Origin: Streptomyces toxytricini
GTDB taxonomy: Bacteria; Actinomycetota; Actinomycetes; Streptomycetales; Streptomycetaceae
Direction: 5' to 3'
Assembly (NCBI RefSeq): GCF_014649915.1
Contig: NZ_BMTY01000003.1
Coordinates: forward strand, 77,778 to 141,777
Length of the DNA stretch: 64,000 nucleotides
In this document: piece by piece, positions 43,434-51,895 of the stretch
Numbering within the stretch: the stretch's first letter is position 1
Layout: each line of letters starts with the position of its first letter
Notes under the pieces: model-generated
Seen by the model: the letters and a program-made list of their open reading frames with translations, nothing else
Database searches by the model: none
Told to the model about the DNA's origin: nothing
Translations under genes and position numbers: made by a program

Positions 43434-44305
43434 TTGGCCGCCTCCTCGTCGAGCAGGTTCAGCAGGTACTGCCCGTAGCCGCTCTTGAGCAGGGGTTCGG
43501 CCAGCGTGCGCAGCTGCGCGTCGTCGATGAGGCCTGCGCGCCAGGCGGCCTCCTCGATGCATCCGATCTTGAAGCCCTGGCGCTCCTCGATGACGCGGAC
43601 GAACTCGGAGGCCTGGACCATGGAGACGAAGGTGCCGGTGTCCAGCCAGGCGGTGCCGCGGTCGAGGATGGTGACGTTGAGCTCGCCGGCCTGGAGGTAG
43701 GCGTCGTTGACGGCGGTGATCTCCAACTCGCCGCGGGCGCTGGGCTCCAGGCCCCTGGCTATCTCCACGACGCGGTTGTCGTAGAAGTACAGGCCGGGCA
43801 CGGCGTAGCGGGACTTGGGCTTGGCGGGCTTCTCCTCGATGGAGATGGCCTGGCCCTTCTCGTCGAACTCGACGACGCCGTACGCCGTCGGGTCGGCGAC
43901 GGGGTAGGCGAAGACGCGGCCGCCCTTGGCGCCGGTGTGCTCGGCGAGGCGGGTGCCGAGGCCGCTGCCGTGGAAGATGTTGTCGCCGAGGATGAGGGCG
44001 ACGGACTCGTCGCCGATGAAGTCGGCGCCGAGGACGAAGGCCTGGGCGATGCCCTCGGGGCGCTCCTGGACCGCGTACTCCAGCCGCAGGCCGAACTGGG
44101 AGCCGTCGCCGAGCAACCGCTCGAACTGCGCCCGGTCCTCCGGCGTGGTGATGACGAGAATCTCACTGATTCCGGCCATGACCAGGGTGGAGAGCGGATA
44201 GTAGATCATCGGCTTGTCGAAGACGGGGAGCAGCTGCTTCGAGACTGCCCGGGTCAGCGGCCAGAGTCGGGATCCGGTTCCACCGGCCAAGAGAATTCCA
44301 CGCAT
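43430..44305 (-). CDS. rfbA: glucose-1-phosphate thymidylyltransferase
   Basis: 291 residues from the ATG at 44303-44305 (a GTG two codons earlier is possible). Nucleotidyltransferase motif [11 protein letters not shown] (with K of SKQLLPV), GDNIFHG, EKP. Makes dTDP-glucose from Glc-1-P and dTTP. TAGGGT ends seven bases before the ATG, suggesting a leaderless transcript. Confidence 0.93.
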   Translation of the reverse strand: MRGILLAGGTGSRLWPLTRAVSKQLLPVFDKPMIYYPLSTLVMAGISEILVITTPEDRAQFERLLGDGSQFGLRLEYAVQERPEGIAQAFVLGADFIGDESVALILGDNIFHGSGLGTRLAEHTGAKGGRVFAYPVADPTAYGVVEFDEKGQAISIEEKPAKPKSRYAVPGLYFYDNRVVEIARGLEPSARGELEITAVNDAYLQAGELNVTILDRGTAWLDTGTFVSMVQASEFVRVIEERQGFKIGCIEEAAWRAGLIDDAQLRTLAEPLLKSGYGQYLLNLLDEEAAK

Positions 44306-44389
44306 GGGCACAACCCTATGCGAGAGGAAGCGGAGTGAGGCGCTCCGGGCCGGTGGGGTGGTAGGACAAGCGGCTAGACTCTTCGTACT
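44306..44389. promoter_or_regulatory. divergent rfbA/rfbB promoter region
   Basis: On the minus strand a TAGGGT (44313-44318) lies seven bases before the rfbA ATG. On the plus strand TAGACT (44375-44380) lies nine bases before the rfbB ATG. Neither gene has a Shine-Dalgarno sequence, so both appear leaderless from one 84-base region. Confidence 0.55.
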
Positions 44390-45367
44390 ATGCGCATCCT
44401 CGTGACCGGCGGCGCCGGCTTCATCGGTTCAGAATTTGTTCGCCAGCAGCTCGGTGCGGATGCATCGGCCCAGATCACGGTCTTCGACAAGCTGACCTAC
44501 TCCGGAGTCGAAGCCAACCTCGCGCCGGTCGCGGACCACCCCGGTTACAAGTTCGTCAAGGGCGACATCTGCGACGCCGAGGCCGTCGACGCGGTGATGC
44601 CCGGCCACGACGTCGTGGTGCACTTCGCCGCCGAGTCGCACGTCGACCGCTCCATCGCCGGCGCCGGCCCGTTCGTCATGACCAACGTCGTCGGCACCCA
44701 GGTGCTGCTGGACTCCGCGCGGAAGCACGGCGTCGGCCGCTTCGTGCACATCTCCACCGACGAGGTCTACGGCTCCATCAGCGAGGGCTCCTGGACCGAG
44801 GAGTGGCCGCTGGTCCCCAACTCCCCGTACTCCGCCTCCAAGGCCTCCTCCGACCTGCTGGCGCTGGCGTACGCGCGCACGCACGGCATGGACGTCGTGG
44901 TGACCCGCTGCTCCAACAACTACGGGCACTACCAGTTCCCGGAGAAGGTCATCCCGCTGTTCGTCACCAACCTGATGGACGGCCGGAAGGTCCCGCTGTA
45001 CGGCAACGGCGGCAACGTCCGCGACTGGCTGCACGTCTCCGACCACTGCCGCGGCATCGACCTGGCGATGCGCAAGGGCCGCGGCGGCGAGGTCTACAAC
45101 ATCGGCGGCGGCACCGAGCTCACCAACAAGGAGCTCACCGGCGTCCTGCTGGAGGCCGCGGGCCTGGGCTGGGACATGGTCGAGCACGTCGAGGACCGCA
45201 AGGGCCACGACCTGCGCTACTCCATCGACATCAGCAAGATCAACGCCGAGCTGGGCTACGAGCCGCAGGTCCGCTTCGAGGACGGCATCGCGCAGACCAT
45301 CGCCTGGTACCGCGAGAACCGCGCCTGGTGGGAGCCGCTGAAGGACAAGGCAGCGCTGCAGAAGTGA
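44390..45367 (+). CDS. rfbB: dTDP-glucose 4,6-dehydratase
   Basis: 325 residues. NAD-binding GGAGFIGS near the start, [12 protein letters not shown], catalytic SSSTDEVYG-like HISTDEVYG and YxxxK (YSASK). Second step of dTDP-rhamnose synthesis. The stop overlaps the rfbD start (GTGA). Confidence 0.95.
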   Translation: MRILVTGGAGFIGSEFVRQQLGADASAQITVFDKLTYSGVEANLAPVADHPGYKFVKGDICDAEAVDAVMPGHDVVVHFAAESHVDRSIAGAGPFVMTNVVGTQVLLDSARKHGVGRFVHISTDEVYGSISEGSWTEEWPLVPNSPYSASKASSDLLALAYARTHGMDVVVTRCSNNYGHYQFPEKVIPLFVTNLMDGRKVPLYGNGGNVRDWLHVSDHCRGIDLAMRKGRGGEVYNIGGGTELTNKELTGVLLEAAGLGWDMVEHVEDRKGHDLRYSIDISKINAELGYEPQVRFEDGIAQTIAWYRENRAWWEPLKDKAALQK

Positions 45368-46302
45368 CCGCCTCCGCCACCCCCGCCGTGCCGTCCGCCG
45401 CCGGACGCTGGGTCGTCACCGGCGCCGCCGGCATGCTCGGCCGGGACCTCCTCGCCGTACTGGAGGACGCCGGGATCGAGGCGGCCGGCCTGCGCCGAGC
45501 CGACCTCGACGTCACCGACGCCGCCGCCGTCCGGGCCGCCGTCGAGGGCGCCTCCGTCGTCGTCAACTGCGCCGCCTGGACCGACGTCGACGGCGCGGAG
45601 ACCGCCGAGGACGCCGCCACCGCCGTCAACGGCACCGGCGTCCGCGTCCTCGCCGCCGCCTGCGCCGACGCCGGCGCGCGCCTGCTGCACGTCTCCACGG
45701 ACTACGTGCTCCCCGGCGACGCCTGCGAGCCGTACGCCGAGGACGCCGAGACCGGCCCGCTCAACGCGTACGGCCGCAGCAAGCTCGCGGGCGAGCGCGC
45801 CGTCGCCGAACTGCTCCCGCAGGACGGCTACACCGTCCGCACCGCCTGGCTGTACGGCGAGCACGGGCCGAACTTCGTCGCCACCATGCTGAAGCTCGCC
45901 GCCCAGCGCGACACCCTCGACGTCGTCGACGACCAGCACGGCCAGCCCACCTGGTCCCGCGCGCTCGCCCACCGGCTCGTCGAGCTGGGCCTCGCCGCCC
46001 TCGCGGGCCGCGCCCCGGCCGGCGTCTACCACGGCACCGCGAGCGGCCGCACCACCTGGTTCGGACTGGCCCGCGAGGCCTACCGGCTCGCCGGCCTCGA
46101 CCCGGAGCGGATCCGCCCCACCACCTCCGCGGCCTTCGTCCGCCCCGCGGCGCGCCCCGCGTTCAGCGTCCTCGGCCACGACCGCTGGGCCGGGGCCGGC
46201 CTGGCCCCGCTCGCCGACTGGCGCGAGCAGCTCGCCGAGGCGCTGGGCACGCCCGAGTTCACCCGGCTCGCCGCCGGGGCCCGCGAGGGCAGTACGGGAT
46301 GA
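45364..46302 (+). CDS. rfbD: dTDP-4-dehydrorhamnose reductase
   Basis: 312 residues from a GTG. Rossmann GAAGMLGRDL, VVNCAAWTDVDGAE, STDYV, YGRSK (YxxxK). Final reduction to dTDP-L-rhamnose. Coupled to both neighbours. Confidence 0.93.
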   Translation: MTASATPAVPSAAGRWVVTGAAGMLGRDLLAVLEDAGIEAAGLRRADLDVTDAAAVRAAVEGASVVVNCAAWTDVDGAETAEDAATAVNGTGVRVLAAACADAGARLLHVSTDYVLPGDACEPYAEDAETGPLNAYGRSKLAGERAVAELLPQDGYTVRTAWLYGEHGPNFVATMLKLAAQRDTLDVVDDQHGQPTWSRALAHRLVELGLAALAGRAPAGVYHGTASGRTTWFGLAREAYRLAGLDPERIRPTTSAAFVRPAARPAFSVLGHDRWAGAGLAPLADWREQLAEALGTPEFTRLAAGAREGSTG

Positions 46303-47627
46303 AGGCCCTGCTGGGCAAGGCAACCGCGGCGCTGCCGCCGGGCACCGTCGCGGTGGCCGGCGGCACCGTCGTGCTGGGCGCGGCCTCGTACGTCCACCTG
46401 GGCGTGGCCGGGCACAGCCTCTCCACCGAGGCCATGGCGAACGTCTCCGTCCTGTGGACGATCGTGATGTCCGTCGGCATCGGCGTGTTCTTCCCCGTCG
46501 AGCAGGAGCTCACCCGGATCGTCGCCGCCCGCGTGGTCCTCGGCCAGGGCGCCGCACCCGTGCTGCGCCGGGCCACCCTGATGACCGCGGCGATGCTCGG
46601 CGCGACCCTGCTCGTCCTCACCCTCGGCGCAGGCCCGATCGCCGACCTCCTCTTCCAGGGCGACCGCGGCCTGGTCGCCGCGCTCGGCGGCGCCTTCACC
46701 GGCATGGCCGTCTGCTACCTGACCCGCGGCGTGCTCGCCGGGCTCGGCCGGTTCGGCGCGTACGGGCTCCAACTCGGCCTCGACGGCGGCCTGCGGATCC
46801 TCCTCGCCTTCGGCTGCGCGGCGCTCGGGCTGGACTCCGCGCTCGCCTTCAGCCTCGTCCTCGCCCTGGCGCCCGTCGCCGCCGTGCTCGCCACGCTGCC
46901 GCCGCTGCTGCGCGCCGCCGGGCCCGGCGGCGCCGTCTCCTGGCGGGAGCTGACGGGCGGTCTGGGCCTGCTGGTCGTCTCGACGCTGCTGTCACAGGTC
47001 GTCGTCAACGCCGCGGTGATGAGCACCAAGCTGCTCGCCCCGACCGACAGCGTGCTGATCGCCGCCCTGCTCAACGCCCTCGTCCTGGCCCGCGTGCCGC
47101 TGTTCGTCTTCGGCTCGCTGCAGGCCTCGCTGCTGGGCGGGCTCACCTCCGCGTTCACCGCCGGCGACCGGGCGGCGTTCTCGGCGATGCTGCGCCGGAT
47201 CGCCGTCGTCGTCGGCATGCTCGGCCTGGCCGGCGGCATCCCCGCGACGGCGCTCGGCCCCTGGCTGATCGAGGTCCTCTTCGGGGCCCGCCCCGTCCTG
47301 GGCTGCCTCCACTTCTTCCTGCTGTCCGCCGGCACCGTGGCGTACATGTTCGCGATGGTGCTCGGCCAGGCGCTGATGGTCTTCAAGCGGCACCACCTGC
47401 AGCTGCTGTGCTGGGCCGTCGGCACCGCCGTCCTCGTGGGCGTCACCTTCGCGCCGGGCGACGTCGCCCTGCGCGTCATCCTGGCCTACGCCCTCGGCTC
47501 CCTGGCGACCGTGCTCGGTATGCTGGCCGTGCTGAGGCTGAGGTTCCCCGGGGCTCCGGGCGCAACCGGGGGGCCCGGGCACGAGGGCGCCGCAAGCCCG
47601 CTGGGCGCCGGGGCGGTCGGGGAGTGA
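46299..47627 (+). CDS. polysaccharide flippase (Wzx/MATE-like)
   Basis: 442 residues with about 12-14 hydrophobic spans and an Arg/Lys-poor core; the pattern fits MOP-superfamily flippases that move lipid-linked sugars across the membrane. ATGA overlap with rfbD and GTGA overlap possible with the next GT2 gene, so expression is tightly coupled to rhamnose synthesis. Confidence 0.75.
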   Translation: MKALLGKATAALPPGTVAVAGGTVVLGAASYVHLGVAGHSLSTEAMANVSVLWTIVMSVGIGVFFPVEQELTRIVAARVVLGQGAAPVLRRATLMTAAMLGATLLVLTLGAGPIADLLFQGDRGLVAALGGAFTGMAVCYLTRGVLAGLGRFGAYGLQLGLDGGLRILLAFGCAALGLDSALAFSLVLALAPVAAVLATLPPLLRAAGPGGAVSWRELTGGLGLLVVSTLLSQVVVNAAVMSTKLLAPTDSVLIAALLNALVLARVPLFVFGSLQASLLGGLTSAFTAGDRAAFSAMLRRIAVVVGMLGLAGGIPATALGPWLIEVLFGARPVLGCLHFFLLSAGTVAYMFAMVLGQALMVFKRHHLQLLCWAVGTAVLVGVTFAPGDVALRVILAYALGSLATVLGMLAVLRLRFPGAPGATGGPGHEGAASPLGAGAVGE

Positions 47628-47629
47628 CC

Positions 47630-48382
47630 ATGCCGGCCCGCGACGTCCCACCGATCAACGCGCACGCGAACGTGCCACTTTCCGCTGGAGCTACCGTGTC
47701 CCAATACGACGATGTCTGGCTGGTCATACCGGCCTATAACGAGGGCCAGGTGATCGCCGGGGTCGTCGAGGATGCGCGCAAGACGTTCCCCCACATCGTC
47801 GTCGTCGACGACGGCAGCACCGACGACTCCGCCGAGCACATCGCCACCACCGGCGCCCACCTGGTGCGCCACCCGGTCAACCTCGGCCAGGGCGCCGCCC
47901 TCCAGACCGGCCTGAAGTACGCCCTGGCCCAGCCCGGCGCCCGCTACTTCGCCACCTTCGACGCCGACGGCCAGCACCAGACCGCCGACGTCGAGAAGAT
48001 GGTCGAGGTCCTGCGCCGCGACGAGGCGGACGTCGTCCTCGGCTCCCGCTTCATCGAGCAGAACGGCCAGGTGCCGTGGATCAAGCGGGTCGTGCTGCGC
48101 ACCGCCGCCGCCGTCAGCCCGACGGCCCGCAAGCTGAAGCTGACGGACGCGCACAACGGCCTGCGCGTGCTGAGCCGCAAGGCCGCCGAGCAGCTGAACA
48201 TCACCATGAACGGCATGGCGCACGCGTCGGAGATCGTCGGCTTCCTCGCCGCGTCCGACCTGCGCGTCGCCGAGGTCCCCGTGGACATCCTCTACACCGA
48301 GTACTCGCGCGCCAAGGGCCAGTCCCTGATCAACGGCGTGAACATCGTCTTCGACATCACCATGCGGGAGCGTGACCGCTGA
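47630..48382 (+). CDS. GT2 glycosyltransferase (dolichol-phosphate-mannose-synthase-like)
   Basis: 250 residues from the ATG at 47630 with GGGGAG six bases upstream. Alternatives: a GTG at 47624 overlapping the previous stop, and a GTG at 47696 with GGAG, giving 228 residues starting right at the domain. Typical GT-A core: VIPAYNEG, VVDDGSTDDS, DADGQH (DXD). No C-terminal membrane helix. Probably attaches a sugar to a polyprenyl phosphate. Confidence 0.85.
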   Translation: MPARDVPPINAHANVPLSAGATVSQYDDVWLVIPAYNEGQVIAGVVEDARKTFPHIVVVDDGSTDDSAEHIATTGAHLVRHPVNLGQGAALQTGLKYALAQPGARYFATFDADGQHQTADVEKMVEVLRRDEADVVLGSRFIEQNGQVPWIKRVVLRTAAAVSPTARKLKLTDAHNGLRVLSRKAAEQLNITMNGMAHASEIVGFLAASDLRVAEVPVDILYTEYSRAKGQSLINGVNIVFDITMRERDR

Positions 48383-48783
48383 TGAAGTACTTCTGGATTC
48401 AGCTGCTCCTCATCGCGGGCTCGCTGTCGATGGCCCTGGTCTTCATACGGACCTGGGGCCAGGCCAAGAACCGGGCGTGGAAGCGCATCGCGTTCTCCGT
48501 GTTCGTCGTCGTCAACGTCTACGCGGTGCTGCGCCCGACGGACGTCACGTGGCTCGCCCACAAGCTCGGCGTCGGCCGCGGCACCGACCTCGTGCTGTAC
48601 GTGATGGTGCTGGCGATGGGCTTCCTGACGCTCAACACCTTCCTGCGCTTCCGCTCGCTGGAGAAGAAGATCACCGACCTGGCCCGGACGGTCGCGCTCA
48701 ACGAGGGCGCCCGCCACAACGACGAGCGCCTCGGCAAGCCCGAGGAGGGCGCCGACTCCGGCTCCGCGAAGGTGAAGGCCTGA
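48382..48783 (+). CDS. DUF2304 small membrane protein
   Basis: 133 residues with three hydrophobic spans (about 5-22, 36-51, 67-88) and a charged C-terminus (LEKKITDLARTVALNEG). DUF2304 proteins regularly sit next to DPM-like GT2 genes and may be their membrane partner. TGATG overlap with the upstream gene. Confidence 0.85.
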   Translation: MKYFWIQLLLIAGSLSMALVFIRTWGQAKNRAWKRIAFSVFVVVNVYAVLRPTDVTWLAHKLGVGRGTDLVLYVMVLAMGFLTLNTFLRFRSLEKKITDLARTVALNEGARHNDERLGKPEEGADSGSAKVKA

Positions 48784-48787
48784 CACC

Positions 48788-49693
48788 GTGGCGACGTTCG
48801 ACTTCATGCTCCCCTACTACGGGGACGTGCAGCTGATGCAGGACGCCGTCCGCAGCGTCCTGGCCCAGACGGACCCCGACTTCCGCCTCGTCGTCATCGA
48901 CGACGGCAAGGAGCCGGACGTCCCGGGCTGGTTCGAGTCGCTCGGCGACCGCCGCGTCACCTACCTGCGCAACGAGCAGAACCTCGGCATCACCAAGAAC
49001 TTCCAGAAGTGCGTCTACCTCTCCGAGGCCGACCACGTCGTCATCATGGGCTGCGACGACCTGCTGCACCCCCACTACCTGGAGACCGTCCGCGGCATCC
49101 TCGCGGAGCACTCGGGCATCGGCATGGTCCAGCCCGGCGTCGAGGTCATCGACGGCGAGGGCAGGCCCGCCCACGGACTGGCCGACCAGGCCAAGCGGCG
49201 CCTGTACGCCCCGCAGGTCGACGGCCGGCGCGTGATGGGCGGCGAGGAGCTCGCCACCAGCGTGCTGCGCGGCAACTGGCTGTACTTCCCGTCGATCTGC
49301 TGGCGCGGCGACGCCCTCCGGAAGATCAACTTCCGGGACGAGTACAGCGTCATCCAGGACCTGGCGCTCGTCGTCGACCTCCTGGAGGCCGGCGAGGACA
49401 TGGTCATCGACGAGTCGACGACCGTCTTCCGCTACCGCCGCCACGCCGTCAGCGAGTCCTCCGTCCAGGCCTTCTCCGGCACCCGCTTCACCGAGGCCGA
49501 GCGGTACTTCTCCGCCGTGGCCGCGCGCATGGACGCCCGCGGCTGGCACAAGGCCGCCAAGGCGGCCCGCTTCCGCAGCGCCTCCCGCCTGCACGCGATC
49601 ACGATGCTGCCGGGCGCGCTGCGCCGCGGAAACCGCGATGGCCTGCGTACGCTCGCGCGGCACGCGTTCACGGCCGGACAGCGAGCCGACTGA
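48788..49693 (+). CDS. GT2-family glycosyltransferase
   Basis: 301 residues, GTG start. GT-A motifs FMLPYYGDVQLMQDAVRSVLAQTDPD, VVIDDG, and MGCDD (DXD-type at about residue 79-83). Cytosolic. Transfers an unknown sugar in the same glycan pathway; five bases after DUF2304. Confidence 0.88.
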   Translation: MATFDFMLPYYGDVQLMQDAVRSVLAQTDPDFRLVVIDDGKEPDVPGWFESLGDRRVTYLRNEQNLGITKNFQKCVYLSEADHVVIMGCDDLLHPHYLETVRGILAEHSGIGMVQPGVEVIDGEGRPAHGLADQAKRRLYAPQVDGRRVMGGEELATSVLRGNWLYFPSICWRGDALRKINFRDEYSVIQDLALVVDLLEAGEDMVIDESTTVFRYRRHAVSESSVQAFSGTRFTEAERYFSAVAARMDARGWHKAAKAARFRSASRLHAITMLPGALRRGNRDGLRTLARHAFTAGQRAD

Positions 49694-49766
49694 CACCCCG
49701 CACACCCCAGACCGCGGCCCCCCCGGCCCCGCCGCGCGGTTCCACCCGCATCCGGATTGGACGGAC

Positions 49767-51698
49767 ATGACACACCTGGCCCCCGAGGCCATCGGAGAGC
49801 CCGGTGCCACGCGCGGCGGCACCGGAACCAGCACGAGGAAGGGGGGCGGCCCGGCCGCGGCGGCCGCCGGGCGCCTGCGGGTGTGGTTCTCGCGCCGCTG
49901 GGTGCGCGCCCTCGCCGAAGCCGTGGTCAGCCTGGCGGCCGCCCTCGGCTACGTGCTGCTGAGCCGGCACATCGTGGTGAACCCGATCGTCCGCCTCGGA
50001 CAGGTCAGCGGCCTGGCCGCGCTCCAGAAGTACGCGGCCGTCCTCGGCCTGCCGCTCCTCGCCCTCCTCCTCTACACCGCCTACCGCGGCTCGGCCCGGC
50101 GGCATGCCCTGGCCAAGCGCCTGGTGTGCGCGGCGCTGGCGGGCCTGGCCACAGGCGTCATCGCCGGCGGCGTCGTCGTCGCCCTGCGCGGCACGCCCCA
50201 CCCGCTCGGCGGGCAGGACGGCGACCCCGGCGTCCTGATCGACATGGCCAACTCGTTCCTGCACCGCGAGGGGATGTCGGGCATCTACCCGCCCGCCTTC
50301 CCGGCCCTGATGGCCCTCTGGGCCAAGATCCGCTACCACGGCCGCGGCGAGACCGGGTTCGCCCTGCACGACCTGCAGATCTTCTTCACCGCGGTCGCCG
50401 GCCCGATGGCGTACCTGGCCTGGCGGACCCTGCTGCGCCCCTTCTGGGCGCTGCTCATCGCCGTGCCGGCGGCCGTGCTGTTCCTCGACCCGATCCGCCC
50501 CTACAGCCACGTCGTCATGATCGTGCTGCTGCCGCTGCTGGGGTACTGGCTGCGGCACATGCGCCGGCCCGAGGGGCGCACCACCCGGCAGCTGGTGCTG
50601 CGCGGGGCCGGCTCCGGGCTCGTCTTCGGCGCGCTGTTCCTGTGGTACTCCGGCTGGTACGTGTGGGCCGCCCCCGGCATCGCCGTCCTCGCGCCGTTCC
50701 TCTTCCCGTGGCGCCGCGGCGGCGGGGCCGCCCGCAAGGCCGGCCTGTTCGTGGGGTCCACCGTGGCCGTGGCCGGGGTCGTCGCCTCGCCGCTGCTGTA
50801 CCAGATGGTGCGGCTGGGCGCGGAGAACCCCGACCGGTACGCCTTCCTCTCCGTGTACGCCGACCCCGGCTACGTCCTCGGCTGGGTCTCGGACCGCTCC
50901 GGGACGCTGACCTACCAGACCTGGCCGGTCGCCGGCGAGATGGCCGGGCAGAGCGGCTTCGCCCTGCTCCTGCTGTTCGCCGTGGGCCTCGGTCTCGGCC
51001 TGGGGCTGCGGAGCATCATGGTCCGCACGGCGGCGGCGGTCCTCGCGGGCGCCTGGTTCGCCCGCTTCTGGTTCGCCTCGCAGATGGCCCACGAGAAGGC
51101 CGTCCAGCTCTACCCCCGCACCACCTGGATCATCATGTACTGCCTGATGATCCTGGCCGTGCTCGGCATGATGGCCGCCGTCGGCCGCGGCTCCGGCTGG
51201 ATCGAGCGGACGCTGCGCCCGCGGACCGCCGCGGCCGGCGGCCCGGCCGCGGGCCGGGTGATCCCGCAGCGGGTGGTGCGCCAGCTCGCCGCCGGCATGA
51301 TCTGCGTGACCGCCCTGTTCGCGGCGATGGGCGCCTCCTGGTCGGTCAACCGCTACATGCCCTCGGAGGACGTCGACCAGATGGGCATCGACGCCTACCG
51401 GGCGCACACCCTGAAGGAGCGCGACGGCACCTGCCCGCGCTACTCGCCCGTCAAGGGGGAGTGCGAGGACATCCACAAGCGGGACTGGAAGCCCGCCCCC
51501 ATCCAGGACTTCATCTGGTGCGCGGGCATCACGGCCGACGAATGGCCCTCCGTCTGCGGGCACAGGGCGCCCAAGGGCGTCCGCTCGCGGACCGACATCG
51601 ACCGGGAGCGGATGGCGCAGCTCGCCGAAGCCGTCAGGAAGGCCGAGGCCGCCGAGAAGGCGGAGGCCGCCAAGAAGGCCGAGTCCGCGAAGAAGTAG
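49767..51698 (+). CDS. polytopic GT-C-type glycosyltransferase (AftA-like arabinofuranosyltransferase)
   Basis: 643 residues with about ten spans and a soluble C-terminal domain (about 530-640) ending in an Ala/Lys/Glu repeat. An early loop has GGQDGDPGVLIDMANSFLH, with acidic DGD typical of GT-C catalytic loops. The overall look resembles actinobacterial arabinofuranosyltransferases (AftA) that use decaprenyl-phosphate-arabinose. Streptomycetes lack classic arabinogalactan, so the true substrate is open. Confidence 0.65.
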   Translation: MTHLAPEAIGEPGATRGGTGTSTRKGGGPAAAAAGRLRVWFSRRWVRALAEAVVSLAAALGYVLLSRHIVVNPIVRLGQVSGLAALQKYAAVLGLPLLALLLYTAYRGSARRHALAKRLVCAALAGLATGVIAGGVVVALRGTPHPLGGQDGDPGVLIDMANSFLHREGMSGIYPPAFPALMALWAKIRYHGRGETGFALHDLQIFFTAVAGPMAYLAWRTLLRPFWALLIAVPAAVLFLDPIRPYSHVVMIVLLPLLGYWLRHMRRPEGRTTRQLVLRGAGSGLVFGALFLWYSGWYVWAAPGIAVLAPFLFPWRRGGGAARKAGLFVGSTVAVAGVVASPLLYQMVRLGAENPDRYAFLSVYADPGYVLGWVSDRSGTLTYQTWPVAGEMAGQSGFALLLLFAVGLGLGLGLRSIMVRTAAAVLAGAWFARFWFASQMAHEKAVQLYPRTTWIIMYCLMILAVLGMMAAVGRGSGWIERTLRPRTAAAGGPAAGRVIPQRVVRQLAAGMICVTALFAAMGASWSVNRYMPSEDVDQMGIDAYRAHTLKERDGTCPRYSPVKGECEDIHKRDWKPAPIQDFIWCAGITADEWPSVCGHRAPKGVRSRTDIDRERMAQLAEAVRKAEAAEKAEAAKKAESAKK

Positions 51699-51830
51699 CC
51701 GCTGCCGGACGGCTGCCAGGGCCCCCGGACCGACCGCGTGCGCGCGGCGGGCCGGGGGCCTTCGCTCGTCCCGCACGGGGCCCGCACGAGGCCTCCCGAC
51801 CCCGCGCGCGGGGCTGTCGGAGCCGACCAG

Positions 51831-51836
51831 TAGCAT
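51831..51836 (+). promoter_or_regulatory. candidate -10 of the amidase gene
   Basis: TAGCAT at 51831-51836 would give a start near 51843, about 53 bases before the GTG. The -35 region is unclear. Confidence 0.35.
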
Positions 51837-51895
51837 CCGCCGCAATAGTCATGTCTTCAACAAGCGGTACGTACCCAAGGGGTGGGAACAACAAC

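Noticed and set aside
49757..51895. In-frame upstream extension of the amidase gene
   Set aside because: It overlaps the glycosyltransferase gene in another frame and lies before the signal peptide.
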